Positions 29,162 to 39,499 of a stretch of 55,229 nucleotides of DNA are shown piece by piece (position 1 is the first letter of the stretch; the number at the start of each line of letters is the position of its first letter). The notes beneath the pieces were generated by a model that worked only from the letters and a program-made list of their open reading frames with translations, did no database searches and had not been told where the DNA came from. The translations under genes and the position numbers were made by a program. The stretch lies in assembly GCF_013282575.1 (NCBI RefSeq), contig NZ_JAAAYE010000038.1, positions 1 through 55,229 of the forward strand, written 5' to 3'. The DNA is from Paraburkholderia sp. NMBU_R16 (lineage in GTDB: Bacteria > Pseudomonadota > Gammaproteobacteria > Burkholderiales > Burkholderiaceae).

Positions 29162-31009
29162 TCAAGCGAAAGACGCGTCTTCGTGCAGGCGCAAAACGCG
29201 GGCCGCGAAGCGTTGCGCGAGCTCTTCCGAGGGCAGAGCCTGGCAGACCAACCACCCCTGGATGTGCCCGCAACCCATCTCGGTCAGGAGCCGCCGTTGC
29301 GCCTCCGTTTCCACGCCTTCCGCGACGAGTTCGAGCTCGAGCGTGCGCGCGAGTCCGACTACGGCGGATACGATGGCCTGGTCGTTGCGAGAGGTTAGCA
29401 GGTTCTCGACGAAACTGCGGTCGATCTTGAGCTTGGCGAGCGGAAAACGTTGCAAGTACGCAAGGCTCGAGTAGCCCGTACCGAAATCGTCGATCGCGAA
29501 GCGGATGCCGAGCGCCGTCAGCTCCTCGAGGAGCGCCTTCGCATGGGCCGGGTCCTGCATCAGCAGGCTCTCGGTGATCTCGAGCACGAGGCGGCTCGCG
29601 TTAAGCCCGGTGAGCGTGAGCGCGTCGCGCACGTTTTGCGTGAAGCGCGGATCGCGGAACTGCTGCGGCGAGACGTTGACCGCGACGTATTGCAGCGCGA
29701 TGCCCTGGATGTCCCACTGCACGAGCTGCATGCAGGCGACTTTGAGCACCCAGTTGCCGAGGTAGTTGATGAGCCCGATCGATTCGGCCAGCGGGACGAA
29801 CGTCGAAGGCGGCACGAGGCCATGGACCGGATGGTGCCAGCGCATGAGCGCCTCCACGCCGACCACGCCGCCCGTCCGGCTCTCGGTGATCGGCTGGAAA
29901 TGCAGCGCGAACTCGCCGTTGCGCACGCCGTCGTAGAGATCGGCTTCGAGTTTCAGGCGCTCGGCATCGGCCGGATCGGCGTTGGGCGTGTGAAATGCGA
30001 TCGTATTGCTGCCCGAGGCCTTCGCCTGAGCGAGCGCGTGATCCGCGCGTCGCAAAAACTGCTGGTGGTGGCCGGCCCGGCCGCCGCCCGGCACGGCCGG
30101 ATCGGGATAGAGCGCGATGCCGACGCTCGCCGAGAGATGGACAGCCTGGCCGTTGAACGAGTAGGGCTGTTGTATTGCGGTCATGAAACGGCGCGCGAGC
30201 GCTTCGGCGGCCGCGGCCGCGTGCTCGCGCGTGTCTGCGCGCACGAGTACCGCGAACTCGTCGCTCGTCACGCGCGCCAGCGTTTCCTCGGATGACACGA
30301 GACTCGCGAGCCGCGCGGCCGTCTCGCGCAGCAAGGCGTCGCCCGCTTCGTAGCCGAGTGCCCGGTTCACGCGTTGATAGTCGTCGAGATCGACGAGCAG
30401 CAGCGCCGCGCCGGTACTTTGTGTGTCCACCGTTTCCAGAGCGCTCTCGAGCGCCGCGGCGAGTGCCGTGCCGTTGGCGAGGCCCGTCATGCGGTCGTTG
30501 TGCAGCTCGTAGGTGAGGCGTTCTTCGGTGGCGCGCCAGCCTGAAATGTCGAACGCCGAGATCGCGAAGCCGAGGGTGCCTTCATGAATACCCGCCACGG
30601 CGCGCAGTTCGACCGCAATCGGGTAGGTCAGAGATTTCATCAAGTGCACGGTGGCGCGCTCGACGCCGCCCGAGGCACTCGCGCGTGCAAGGAGGTCGTC
30701 CAGGGCGGCGGTGTCGCCGGCCGCGACCAATTCGTGCAGCGTGACCGCACGTAGATATTCATGGCGATAGCCGACGAAACGCAGGCTCGCTTCGGACACG
30801 TAGAGAAAGTGCAAGCCGGCGTCGACAAAAGCCAGGAAGTCCACGCCGCGGACGAGCCGGTCCAATTCGGCGGCCAGCGCATTGCGCCCCTGCGGCGCCG
30901 GGACGGCCGCGGCGGCCACGGGCGGGGCCGCGGTTTTTCGCCGCCACAGCCGGTCGATCGTCTCACGCCAGGTGCGCCGGCGCGGCACGTTGCTTCTTTT
31001 TGCTTCCAT
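29162..31009 (-). CDS. PAS-GGDEF-EAL c-di-GMP phosphodiesterase with degenerate GGDEF
   Basis: This 615-residue protein has a PAS-like domain (about 45-155), a GGDEF domain (165-335) and an EAL domain (355-605). The GGDEF signature is RVTSDEF (SDEF at 249-252), so cyclase activity is doubtful. The EAL domain keeps the active set: EAL at 386-388, NVSPQQF, LEITES, DDFGTGYSSL, KIDRSF and VAEGVET. It should therefore hydrolyse c-di-GMP, perhaps with the SDEF domain as a GTP-sensing regulator. No membrane helix is visible, so it is cytoplasmic. It lies upstream of the HDOD gene on the same strand. Confidence 0.88.
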   Translation of the reverse strand: MEAKRSNVPRRRTWRETIDRLWRRKTAAPPVAAAAVPAPQGRNALAAELDRLVRGVDFLAFVDAGLHFLYVSEASLRFVGYRHEYLRAVTLHELVAAGDTAALDDLLARASASGGVERATVHLMKSLTYPIAVELRAVAGIHEGTLGFAISAFDISGWRATEERLTYELHNDRMTGLANGTALAAALESALETVDTQSTGAALLLVDLDDYQRVNRALGYEAGDALLRETAARLASLVSSEETLARVTSDEFAVLVRADTREHAAAAAEALARRFMTAIQQPYSFNGQAVHLSASVGIALYPDPAVPGGGRAGHHQQFLRRADHALAQAKASGSNTIAFHTPNADPADAERLKLEADLYDGVRNGEFALHFQPITESRTGGVVGVEALMRWHHPVHGLVPPSTFVPLAESIGLINYLGNWVLKVACMQLVQWDIQGIALQYVAVNVSPQQFRDPRFTQNVRDALTLTGLNASRLVLEITESLLMQDPAHAKALLEELTALGIRFAIDDFGTGYSSLAYLQRFPLAKLKIDRSFVENLLTSRNDQAIVSAVVGLARTLELELVAEGVETEAQRRLLTEMGCGHIQGWLVCQALPSEELAQRFAARVLRLHEDASFA

Positions 31010-31268
31010 TGAATCTCGCTGACGACGGGTCCCGACATTGCGGCGAATGTGCTTCGATGAGGCCCGCGCCGCGCGGGGCGCGTCCCGCGCACGCCTCCAT
31101 CAGGCGGATTATCGGCTCCGATCCGAAATTCTTTAGCGGTTTTCGCGAATTGTTACGCGCTGTTACCGCCGCCTACCGATTCAGCCGGGAATCGCGCTCT
31201 TTGAGACAATGGCGGTAGCCCGCATTGGCGGCTCTCCCGCAGAGGTTGAACCGATTCGAGGAAGCGAC

Positions 31269-31832
31269 ATGAAACGATGGATGGGACGTATCGCGCTATG
31301 CACGGCGCTGATGACCGGCCTGGGAGCCTGGTCGTTCGACGCGGTTGCCGTGCTCAAGGCGGGCGACAAGGCGCCCGACTTCACGACGCAGGCCTCGCTT
31401 GGCGGCAAGACGTTCTCCTACTCGCTGGCCGACGCGCTCAAGCGCGGCCCCGTCGTGCTTTACTTCTATCCCGCGGCATTCACGAAAGGCTGCACCATCG
31501 AAGCACACGAATTCGCCGATGCCGTCGATGAATATAAACGATATGGCGCGACGGTGATCGGCGTGTCGCACGACGATATCGCAACGCTCGCGCGCTTTTC
31601 GGTCAGCGAGTGCCGCAGCAAGTTCCCCGTGGCTGCCGATGAAAGCGGCCACATCATCGAGTCGTACGATGCCGCGTTGCCGCTCGTGACCAAGCGAGCG
31701 AACCGGGTGTCCTATGTGATTGCCCCGGATGGCCGTATCGTCTACGAGTACACGTCGCTATCGCCGGACGAGCATGTCAAGAACACGCTTGCCGCCGTGA
31801 AGCAATGGGCGGCCGAACACCCGCACCGATGA
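31269..31832 (+). CDS. Exported BCP-type peroxiredoxin
   Basis: This 187-residue peroxiredoxin reduces hydroperoxides with a thiol. After a signal-like N-terminus (MKRWMGRIALCTALMTGLGAWSFDAVA) comes the thioredoxin fold with GDKAPDFTTQ and the active-site loop YPAAFTKGCTIEAHEF, where the Pro-Thr-Cys pattern marks the peroxidatic Cys. A second Cys in SVSECRSKF may resolve the disulfide. Most BCP proteins are cytoplasmic; the leader suggests a periplasmic or membrane-anchored form. ATG 31269 follows GAGGAAG; the in-frame extension from 31209 lacks support. It is divergent from the GGDEF-EAL gene. Confidence 0.88.
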   Translation: MKRWMGRIALCTALMTGLGAWSFDAVAVLKAGDKAPDFTTQASLGGKTFSYSLADALKRGPVVLYFYPAAFTKGCTIEAHEFADAVDEYKRYGATVIGVSHDDIATLARFSVSECRSKFPVAADESGHIIESYDAALPLVTKRANRVSYVIAPDGRIVYEYTSLSPDEHVKNTLAAVKQWAAEHPHR

Positions 31833-31871
31833 GACGTGGCACGCCGCGCGTCCGGTGAAGGCCGCGCCGTC

Positions 31872-32429
31872 TCATTGACGTGGCGGCGGGGGCGGCGGTA
31901 TTTCCGGCGCCCCCCTGTCACGCTGCCCTTCGGCATCGAACTGTTGCCGGTAGCTTCGCGCCATCCCGGCAGGCACCGGCACGCGCTCGCCCGCTGCGTA
32001 CATGCATTGGATATACGCATAGTCATAGCGGCGTTGTATCCCGTATCCGGAGGCCTGTGCGGTGCCCGCACCGATGGCGCTGCCCCCGAGAAGCCCCGCG
32101 CCCGCGCCGATCGCCGCACCCTGGCCGCCGCCGAACGCGGCGCCGGCCGCGGCGCCCACTGCCGTGCCGAGCGCCGCCGAGCCGACGGCACTCGTCGTTG
32201 CCGCTTGTTCGGCGCTGACACCGCCCACTTGCGCGAGAGCATATTGCCGGCACGACGCATCGTCCCCGCGAAACTGATCGAAAGACTTTCCGGTTCCGGG
32301 CAATGCCAACACGCTTGGGCCACTCGGCATCACCGTGCAGCCGGCGAGTGCGGCCGCCAGCGCCGCCGCCGCGGGAGCGGCGACGAGCCGCCGTTTGGCC
32401 CGCTGGCCGTCATGATAGGAGGAAAGCAT
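31872..32429 (-). CDS. Glycine-zipper lipoprotein
   Basis: This 185-residue exported lipoprotein has a lipobox LAAALAGC (Cys about residue 31) after a hydrophobic signal, then a segment with conserved Cys, then a glycine zipper (SAALGTAVGAAAGAAFGGGQGAAIGAGAGLLGG, about 85-120) of the kind that inserts into membranes, and a short soluble tail ending in a Pro run. A Cys/Tyr segment (YAYIQCMYAAGERVPVP) is also seen in YMGG/glycine-zipper family proteins. GAGGT precedes ATG 32429. It follows the Tyr/Pro-rich gene by 13 bases, so the two form an operon. Function in the envelope is inferred. Confidence 0.8.
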   Translation of the reverse strand: MLSSYHDGQRAKRRLVAAPAAAALAAALAGCTVMPSGPSVLALPGTGKSFDQFRGDDASCRQYALAQVGGVSAEQAATTSAVGSAALGTAVGAAAGAAFGGGQGAAIGAGAGLLGGSAIGAGTAQASGYGIQRRYDYAYIQCMYAAGERVPVPAGMARSYRQQFDAEGQRDRGAPEIPPPPPPRQ

Positions 32430-32442
32430 CGGCGACCTCACT

Positions 32443-32859
32443 TCAGCGATTTCGCTCGGGCGTGGCCGGGACGTCCTGCCAGCCGCCCGCGCAGTCCTTG
32501 ACGTAGGGGTAATACTTTTTAGACGCCGCGCAGTACCAATAGGTTTTGCCCGAAGACGAACGTTGCGTCGTCGAGGGCGCCGCTTGCGAGCGTTCGATGT
32601 AGACATCGGGCTCGGGCGGCTGGACGACGACCGGCGGGGATACGATGACGGGCGGGCCGTAATACGCCGGCGGGTAGGGCGCATAAGGGACGTAAGGCGG
32701 CGGATAGGGTCCGTAGTAGTACGGCGCCGGGACCACCGGGTAGTAGGGCGCGGGGGCCCCGACAAATACGCCCACGTTCCAGCGTGCCGCGTGGGCCGTA
32801 CCGCTTGCGCAGGCCGCGGCGGCCGCGAGCAGCGCGAGGGAAGCGTTTCGCCATCGCAC
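32443..32859 (-). CDS. Exported Tyr/Pro-rich protein with YYPYV/GGWQ module
   Basis: This 138-residue protein is of unknown function. It starts at GTG 32859, six bases after AAGGAG. A signal peptide (to about residue 24, TAHA) precedes a Tyr/Pro-rich stretch (PYYPVVPAPYYYGPYPPPYVPY). The C-terminal 30 residues, YWYCAASKKYYPYV then CAGGWQDVPA, match the end of the protein at 21462-22349. Two Cys lie at matching places in both, which would suit a disulfide in the periplasm. It is the first gene of a pair with the glycine-zipper lipoprotein, downstream of mdtABC on the same strand. Confidence 0.75.
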   Translation of the reverse strand: MRWRNASLALLAAAAACASGTAHAARWNVGVFVGAPAPYYPVVPAPYYYGPYPPPYVPYAPYPPAYYGPPVIVSPPVVVQPPEPDVYIERSQAAPSTTQRSSSGKTYWYCAASKKYYPYVKDCAGGWQDVPATPERNR

Positions 32860-33000
32860 GACGATCTCCTTCAGAGGGCAGCGCCGAAACCGACCGGCGC
32901 ACGAATCAAAGGTATGCCAATCGCGCCGCGAGTGCCATAACAGCGCGTCTCACAATTATTCCGATCTTTTACGGCCCACAAAGCGGGATTTTTCTGATCT

Positions 33001-36000
33001 TCAGTGGGACTCGCCGGACGCGAGCCCGGGTGCACGGCGGCGCGCCCAGCGAACGCGCAGCCGGTCCAGGCACAAGTAGACGACCGGCGTCGTGTAAAGC
33101 GTGAGCACCTGGCTCACGATGAGGCCGCCGACGATGGAAATCCCGAGCGGCGAGCGGAGTTCGGCGCCCTCGCCGGTGCCGAAGGCGAGCGGCAGCGCGC
33201 CGAGCAATGCGGCGCAGGTCGTCATGAGAATCGGTCGGAAACGCAGCAGACAGGCACGCCGAATGGCATCGAGCGACGACATACCCTGCCTCGATGCTTC
33301 GATGGCGAAGTCGATCATCATGATCGCGTTCTTTTTCACGATGCCGATCAGCAGAATGACGCCGATGAACGACATGATGCTGAACTCGGTCTTGAAAGCC
33401 AGCAGCGCGAGCAGCGCGCCGACGCCGGCCGAGGGCAGGGTCGAGAGAATCGTGATCGGATGGATGTAGCTCTCGTAGAGCACGCCCAGCACGATATAGA
33501 CGGCCGCGAGTGCCGCGAGCGTGAGGATGGGCAGCGTCGACACTGACGACTGGAACGCTTGCGCCGTGCCCGAAAAGCTGCCGTGAATCGTTCCCGGCAT
33601 GCCGATCTCGGCCATCGTCTGCTCGATCGCTTTTGTCGCGCTCGACAGGGACTGGCCGGGCGGGAGGTTGAACGAGATAGTGGAAGCGACGAACGAACCC
33701 TGGTGACTGACCGACAGCGGTGTATTGCCGGGCCCGAACGAGGCGATGGCCGATAGCGGAATCATCGTCTCGCGCGAGGTCGAGACGGCGGAACCGGTGG
33801 AGGCGCTCGACTTGCCGCTCGCCGCGATCGCATTCGTCGCAAGGTTGCGCGCTGCGTCGGCAGCCGCTGAGGTCCCCGCGGCGGCGCCCGTGCCCGCACT
33901 CCCAGTGCGGCTGGCGCTGCCGCTCGTCGACGCGCTCACGGTCCCGGCGACGGCATTCGTCGATTGGGAGCCGCTCGCGTTGCCGCCCGACGTGCTGATA
34001 TAGATCTGCTTCAGCATTTCCGGGTCCTGCCAATAGCGCGGCGCGACTTCCATCACTACGTGATATTGGTTCAGCGGGTTGTAGATCGTCGAGACCTGGC
34101 GTTGGCCGAACGCATCGTAAAGCGTATTGTCGACTTGCGACGGCGTGATCTTGAAGCGGGCGGCACTGGCGCGATCGATCGTCACCATCGACTGAAGCCC
34201 GCCTTGTTGCTGATCCGAATTGACGTCGACCAGCTCAGGGCGACGCTTGAGCGCTTCGGTGAGCTTCGGTCCCCACTCATACAGCTCGGCCGTCGAATCG
34301 CCGAGCAATGTGAATTGATACTGCGCGTTCGATTGGCGCCCGCCGACGCGGATATCCTGCACCGCCTGCAAAAAGGTCTGCGCGCCGGCAACGTGCGAGA
34401 GTGGGCCGCGCAACTGGGCGATGACCTGATCGGCCGACAGTTTGCGTTCGCTCTTCGGCTTGAGCGAGATGAACATGAAGCCCGCGTTCGTCGCGCGGCC
34501 GCCGGTGAAACCCGTCGCCGTATCGACGGCCGGGTTTTTCTTGACGATCTCCATCATCTCGGCGAACTTGGTCTTCATGAGCTGGAAAGACGTGCTCTGG
34601 TCAGCCATGATGCCGCCGACGAGGCGTCCAGTGTCCTGCTGGGGGAAGAACCCTTTGGGCACCGCTATATAGAGATAGACGTTGAGTGCGACGGTGGCGA
34701 CGAGCGTCGCAAGCACGAGCGCAGGATGTGCGAGCGCCCAGCCGAGCGTGCGTTCGTAGCCGGCCGCGAGCCTGTCGAAGCCGCGCTCGAGCGTGCGCGC
34801 GAGACGGCCTTGCGCTTTTTGTTCGTGGATCGGACGCAAGAGGCGCGAGCACATCATCGGTGTCACGGTCAGCGAAATCGCGAGCGAAACGCCGATCGCC
34901 ACCGACAGCGTGACCGCAAACTCGCGAAAGAGCCGGCCGATGATGCCGCCCATCAGCAAAATGGGCAGGAACACCGCGACGAGCGAGAGGCTGATCGACA
35001 GCACCGTGAAGCCCACTTCGCGCGCGCCGAGATAAGCCGCGCGCATCGGCGGTACACCTTCTTCGATATGCCGCGAGATATTCTCGAGCACGACGATCGC
35101 GTCGTCGACGACAAAGCCGGTCGCCACGATGAGCGCCATCAGCGAAAGGTTATCGATCGAGTAGCCGAGCAGATACATCGCGCCGAAGGTACCGATGATC
35201 GATATCGGTACGGCGACGCTTGGAATCAGCGTTGCACGCCAGTTGCGCAGAAACAGAAATACGACGGACACGACGAGCGTGACGGCGATCAGCAGCGTGT
35301 GCTCCGTATCCTTGAGCGAGGCGCGGATCGTCGTCGAGCGATCGATCACCGGGGTGACATCGATCGCGGCTGGAAGCGATGCCTTCAGCTGCGGGATCAT
35401 GCCGATCACGCGATCGACGGTCTGAACGATGTTCGCACCGGGCTGCCGGTAGAGGATGACGAGCACCGCCCGCTTGCCGTTCGATAACGCCAGGTTGCGC
35501 AAATCCTCGACCGAATCGACGACTTCGGCCACGTCGGACAGCTTGACCGCCGCGCCGTTACGGTACGCGATGATCAGATCCTTGTACTGCGAGGCGCGCG
35601 TAGCCTGATCGTTGGTATAGATCTGCACGGTGTGCGGGCCGAAATCGATCGAGCCCTTCGGGCTGTGCGCATTGGCCGCGGCGAGCGCGGCGCGTACGTC
35701 CTCCAGCCCGATGCCGTAGTGAAAGAGCGCCTGCGGTTCGAGCTCGACGCGCACGGCGGGGTTCGCCGCGCCGCTGACGTCCACTTCGCCGACGCCGTCC
35801 ACTTGCGAGAGCGCTTGCTGCAGTACCGTCGATGCCGCATCGTAGAGCTGCCCGGCCGACATCGTGGGGGAAGTCAGCGAGAGAACGAGAATCGGTGCAT
35901 CCGACGGGTTGTACTTGTGATAGGTCGGATTGCTGCGCAGGCTGGTCGGCAAGTCGGCGCGCGCCGCATTGATGGCCGCTTGTACGTCGCGCGCGGCGCC

Positions 36001-36306
36001 GTCGATATCGCGGTTCAATCCGAACTGCAGCGTAATGCGCGTGTAGCCGACGGAGCTTTGCGAGGTCATCTCAGTGACGTCCGCGATCTGCCCCAGATGC
36101 CGTTCCAGCGGACTCGCGACGCTCGTCGCCATCGTATCGGGGCTTGCTCCGGCCATCTGCGCCATGACCACGATCGTCGGGAAATCGATCTGCGGCAGCG
36201 GCGCGACGGGCAGCTTCACGAATGCGAAGATGCCCGACAAGGCAATGCCGATCGCGAGCAGCGTCGTCGCGACGGGGCGCGAAATGAACGGGCCCGAGAG
36301 ATTCAT
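33001..36306 (-). CDS. mdtC: RND multidrug efflux transporter MdtC
   Basis: This 1101-residue inner-membrane proton-driven pump subunit of the HAE-1 RND family acts with MdtB in a heterotrimer. It starts [25 protein letters not shown] and has the proton-relay DD pair in [19 protein letters not shown]. Twelve hydrophobic helices and two large periplasmic loops are visible. The protein is about 70 residues longer than E. coli MdtC because a Ser/Ala/Gly/Thr-rich stretch lies in the second periplasmic loop (about residues 768-842, from [11 protein letters not shown] to [11 protein letters not shown]). It follows mdtB by 12 bases. No outer-membrane channel gene follows. Confidence 0.92.
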   Translation of the reverse strand: MNLSGPFISRPVATTLLAIGIALSGIFAFVKLPVAPLPQIDFPTIVVMAQMAGASPDTMATSVASPLERHLGQIADVTEMTSQSSVGYTRITLQFGLNRDIDGAARDVQAAINAARADLPTSLRSNPTYHKYNPSDAPILVLSLTSPTMSAGQLYDAASTVLQQALSQVDGVGEVDVSGAANPAVRVELEPQALFHYGIGLEDVRAALAAANAHSPKGSIDFGPHTVQIYTNDQATRASQYKDLIIAYRNGAAVKLSDVAEVVDSVEDLRNLALSNGKRAVLVILYRQPGANIVQTVDRVIGMIPQLKASLPAAIDVTPVIDRSTTIRASLKDTEHTLLIAVTLVVSVVFLFLRNWRATLIPSVAVPISIIGTFGAMYLLGYSIDNLSLMALIVATGFVVDDAIVVLENISRHIEEGVPPMRAAYLGAREVGFTVLSISLSLVAVFLPILLMGGIIGRLFREFAVTLSVAIGVSLAISLTVTPMMCSRLLRPIHEQKAQGRLARTLERGFDRLAAGYERTLGWALAHPALVLATLVATVALNVYLYIAVPKGFFPQQDTGRLVGGIMADQSTSFQLMKTKFAEMMEIVKKNPAVDTATGFTGGRATNAGFMFISLKPKSERKLSADQVIAQLRGPLSHVAGAQTFLQAVQDIRVGGRQSNAQYQFTLLGDSTAELYEWGPKLTEALKRRPELVDVNSDQQQGGLQSMVTIDRASAARFKITPSQVDNTLYDAFGQRQVSTIYNPLNQYHVVMEVAPRYWQDPEMLKQIYISTSGGNASGSQSTNAVAGTVSASTSGSASRTGSAGTGAAAGTSAAADAARNLATNAIAASGKSSASTGSAVSTSRETMIPLSAIASFGPGNTPLSVSHQGSFVASTISFNLPPGQSLSSATKAIEQTMAEIGMPGTIHGSFSGTAQAFQSSVSTLPILTLAALAAVYIVLGVLYESYIHPITILSTLPSAGVGALLALLAFKTEFSIMSFIGVILLIGIVKKNAIMMIDFAIEASRQGMSSLDAIRRACLLRFRPILMTTCAALLGALPLAFGTGEGAELRSPLGISIVGGLIVSQVLTLYTTPVVYLCLDRLRVRWARRRAPGLASGESH

Positions 36307-36318
36307 GCGCTCATGCCC

Positions 36319-39300
36319 TCATACACCGGTATCGCCCGCGTGTCCGCGTCCGGCCGCCGGGCCGAAGCGTTCGCGCAGCTTGCGCGCGAGCGAATCGAAA
36401 CCGAGGTAAATCACCGGCGTCGTGAACAGCGTAAGCAACTGGCTGACGAGCAGACCGCCCGCGATCGCGATGCCGAGCGGATGACGCAGCTCCGAGCCGA
36501 CGCCCGTGCCGAGCATCAGCGGCAGCGCACCGAGGAGCGCCGCCATCGTCGTCATCAGGATCGGCCGGAAACGTAACAGGCACGCTTGATAAATCGCCTC
36601 GCGCGGCGATTTGCCTTCTTCGCGCTCGGCTTCGAGCGCGAAGTCGATCATCATGATCGCGTTTTTCTTGACGATACCAATCAACAGGACGATACCGATG
36701 ATGCCAATGACATCGAGGTCGTGCCCCGAGATCATCAGCGCGAGCAGCGCGCCCACCCCCGCGGACGGCAGGGTCGAGAGGATCGTGATCGGATGGATGA
36801 AACTCTCGTAGAGCACGCCGAGCACGATGTACATCGTGACGACGGCCGCGAGAATCAGGAACAGTTCGTTCGCGAGCGAGGCCTGGAAGGCGAGTGCGGC
36901 GCCCTGAAAGTGGGTTTGGAACGACGCGGGCAGGCCGATCTCGGCCTGGGCCGCACGAATCGCTTTCACGGCCTGGCCGAGCGAGGCACCCGGGGCGAGG
37001 TTGAACGAGACGGTCGTGGCGGGGAACTGGCCGAGGTGGGTGACGAGCAGCGGCGCCGGCCGTTCGGAAAACGTCGCGACGGCGGCGAGCGGCACTTGCC
37101 CGCTCGAGGCGATCGACGAGGGCAGATAGATCGACTTGAGCGCGTCGATGTAGTGCTGCATTTGCGGCTCGACTTCCAGAATCACGCGGTACTGGTTCGA
37201 TTGCGTGAAGATCGTCGACACGATGCGCTGTCCGAATGCGTCGTAAAGCGCATTGTCGACCGTGGCCGGCGTGATGCCGAAGCGCGCGGCGCTCGCGCGG
37301 TCGATTTCGACATAGACCGAGCGGCCGCTTTCCTGCAGATCGGTGGCGACGTCTGCCAGCTCCGGCGCCGTTTTAAGCCGCTCGACGAGCCTTGGCACCC
37401 ACGCCGAGAATTCGTCGGGATTGGGGTCCGTCAGCATGAACTGATATTGCGTGGGGCTGACAGTCGAGTCGATCGTCAGATCCTGCACGGGCTGCATATA
37501 AAGGGAGATGCCGGGTACGTCGGCGACCGATGCGGTGATCTCGCGGATGACGCTGCTCGCGTTTTCGCTGCGCTCGCTCGCCGGCTTCAGGTTGATCAGC
37601 ATGCGGCCGCTGTTGAGCGTCACATTGGTTCCGTCCACCCCGATGAACGAGGTCAGGCTCTCGACATTGGGATTGCGCAGGATCTCGGCGGCGAGTGCGC
37701 TTTGGCGCTCGGCCATCGATCGATAGGAGACCGACTGCGGTGCTTGCGTGATGGCCTGGATCACGCCTGTGTCTTGTACCGGGAAAAAGCCCTTGGGGAT
37801 GAAGACGTAGAGCACGCCGGTCAGTACGAGCGTGAGCACCGCTACGACCAGCGTTGCGCGCCGCCGCTCGAGCACCCATTCGAGCGCGACGCCGTAACGC
37901 GCGATGATCGCGTCGATGGCCGCATGAGCCTTGGCTTCGAAGCGGTGGCTTTCAAGCGGCGGCGTGTGGCGCAGCAGCTTGGCGCACATCATCGGCACGA
38001 GCGTCAGCGAGACCACCGCCGAGATCACGATCGTCACGGCGAGCGTGATCGCGAACTCGTGAAAGAGCCGCCCCACCACATCGCCCATGAACAGCAGCGG
38101 GATCAGCACGGCGATCAGCGAGACCGTCAGCGAGATGATCGTGAAGCCGATCTGTCTGGAGCCTTTGAGCGCCGCCTCGAGCGGCGATTCGCCGGCCTCG
38201 ACGTAGCGGGCGATGTTTTCGATCATGACGATCGCGTCGTCGACGACGAAGCCCGTCGCGATCGTCAGCGCCATCAGCGACAGGTTGTCGAGCGAGAAAC
38301 CGCAGAGATACATGACGGCCAGCGTGCCGATCAGCGAAAGCGGTACCGAGAGGCTCGGAATGACGGTCGCGTAGACGTTGGCGAGAAAGAGGTACATGAC
38401 GAGCACGACGAGCACGACCGACGCTGCGAGTTCGAATTGCACGTCGCGCACGGAGGCGCGGATGGTCGTCGTACGGTCCGTGACCACGGCCACGTCGAGC
38501 GCCGCGGGCAACGATGCGCGAAGCTGCGGCAAGATTTTCTTCACACTGTCCACCACCTGGATCACGTTCGCGCCCGGCTGGCGCTGCACGTTCAGCAAGA
38601 TGGCGGGCGTCACGCGCTGCGAGCCCTGTTGCATGCCGACCCAGGCGCCGAGCCGCGTGTTCTCCGCGCCGTCGACGATCTTCGCCACGTCGGTCAGCAT
38701 GACGGGCCGGCCATTCTTGTAGGCGACCACCGCGCTTTGGTAGGCGCTGGCGTCGGTCAACTGGTCGTTGGCGTTGATCGCGTAGTTGCGCGTCGGTCCG
38801 TCGAAGTTGCCCTTCGGCGTGTTGACGTTGAGGTTGGCGATCGTCGTGCGCAGGTCGTCGAGATTGAGACCGTAGGAGGCGAGCGCCAGCGGATTCGCCT
38901 GGATTCGCACGGCGGGGCGCTGGCCGCCCGACAGGCTCACGAGGCCGACGCCTGCGACTTGCGAAATCTTCTGCGCGAGGCGCGTGTCGGCGAGGTTTTG
39001 CACGTCGGTGAGCGGCATCGTCTTCGACGTGATCGCCAGCGTCAGGATCGGCGCGTCCGCCGGATTCACCTTCGCATAGATGGGCGGCGCGGGCAGGTCC
39101 GACGGCAGCAGGTTGCCCGCCGCGTTGATCGCGGCCTGTACTTCCTGCTCGGCCACATCGAGCGGCAAGTCGAGGCTGAACTGCAGCGTGATGATCGACG
39201 AGCCCGCGGAGCTGTGCGAGGCCATCTGATTCAGCGAAGGCATTTGCCCGAACTGGCGCTCGAGCGGCGCCGTCACTGACGATGTCATCACATCGGGGCT

Positions 39301-39462
39301 CGCGCCGGGATAAAACGTCTGCACCTGAATGGTCGGGTAGTCGACCTCGGGCAGTGCCGAGATCGGCAGGTAGCGCAGCGCCACGAGGCCGACCAGCATG
39401 ATCGCCGCCATCAGCAGTGCAGTGCCGACCGGGCGCAGGATAAAGGCGCGGGAAGGATTCAT
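36319..39462 (-). CDS. mdtB: RND multidrug efflux transporter MdtB
   Basis: This 1047-residue RND pump subunit starts [25 protein letters not shown] at ATG 39462 and keeps the DD proton-relay pair ([19 protein letters not shown]). The family segments [21 protein letters not shown] and [18 protein letters not shown] are clear. A longer ORF to 39588 overlaps mdtA and is not used. It lies between mdtA (37-base gap) and mdtC (12-base gap), the standard mdtABC order. In E. coli such pumps export bile salts, novobiocin and other compounds; the substrate here is unknown. Confidence 0.93.
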   Translation of the reverse strand: MNPSRAFILRPVGTALLMAAIMLVGLVALRYLPISALPEVDYPTIQVQTFYPGASPDVMTSSVTAPLERQFGQMPSLNQMASHSSAGSSIITLQFSLDLPLDVAEQEVQAAINAAGNLLPSDLPAPPIYAKVNPADAPILTLAITSKTMPLTDVQNLADTRLAQKISQVAGVGLVSLSGGQRPAVRIQANPLALASYGLNLDDLRTTIANLNVNTPKGNFDGPTRNYAINANDQLTDASAYQSAVVAYKNGRPVMLTDVAKIVDGAENTRLGAWVGMQQGSQRVTPAILLNVQRQPGANVIQVVDSVKKILPQLRASLPAALDVAVVTDRTTTIRASVRDVQFELAASVVLVVLVMYLFLANVYATVIPSLSVPLSLIGTLAVMYLCGFSLDNLSLMALTIATGFVVDDAIVMIENIARYVEAGESPLEAALKGSRQIGFTIISLTVSLIAVLIPLLFMGDVVGRLFHEFAITLAVTIVISAVVSLTLVPMMCAKLLRHTPPLESHRFEAKAHAAIDAIIARYGVALEWVLERRRATLVVAVLTLVLTGVLYVFIPKGFFPVQDTGVIQAITQAPQSVSYRSMAERQSALAAEILRNPNVESLTSFIGVDGTNVTLNSGRMLINLKPASERSENASSVIREITASVADVPGISLYMQPVQDLTIDSTVSPTQYQFMLTDPNPDEFSAWVPRLVERLKTAPELADVATDLQESGRSVYVEIDRASAARFGITPATVDNALYDAFGQRIVSTIFTQSNQYRVILEVEPQMQHYIDALKSIYLPSSIASSGQVPLAAVATFSERPAPLLVTHLGQFPATTVSFNLAPGASLGQAVKAIRAAQAEIGLPASFQTHFQGAALAFQASLANELFLILAAVVTMYIVLGVLYESFIHPITILSTLPSAGVGALLALMISGHDLDVIGIIGIVLLIGIVKKNAIMMIDFALEAEREEGKSPREAIYQACLLRFRPILMTTMAALLGALPLMLGTGVGSELRHPLGIAIAGGLLVSQLLTLFTTPVIYLGFDSLARKLRERFGPAAGRGHAGDTGV

Positions 39463-39499
39463 GCGTTCGATGCCCGGGTCCGGTGCCTCATTGCGATCG

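Noticed and set aside
33964..35487. A 507-residue plus-strand ORF opposite mdtC
   Set aside because: Same reason: antisense shadow of a strong RND gene.
36586..39279. An 897-residue plus-strand ORF opposite mdtB
   Set aside because: It lies fully inside mdtB on the other strand and is rich in Arg, Asp, His and Gly with no domain pattern; mdtB matches its family end to end.
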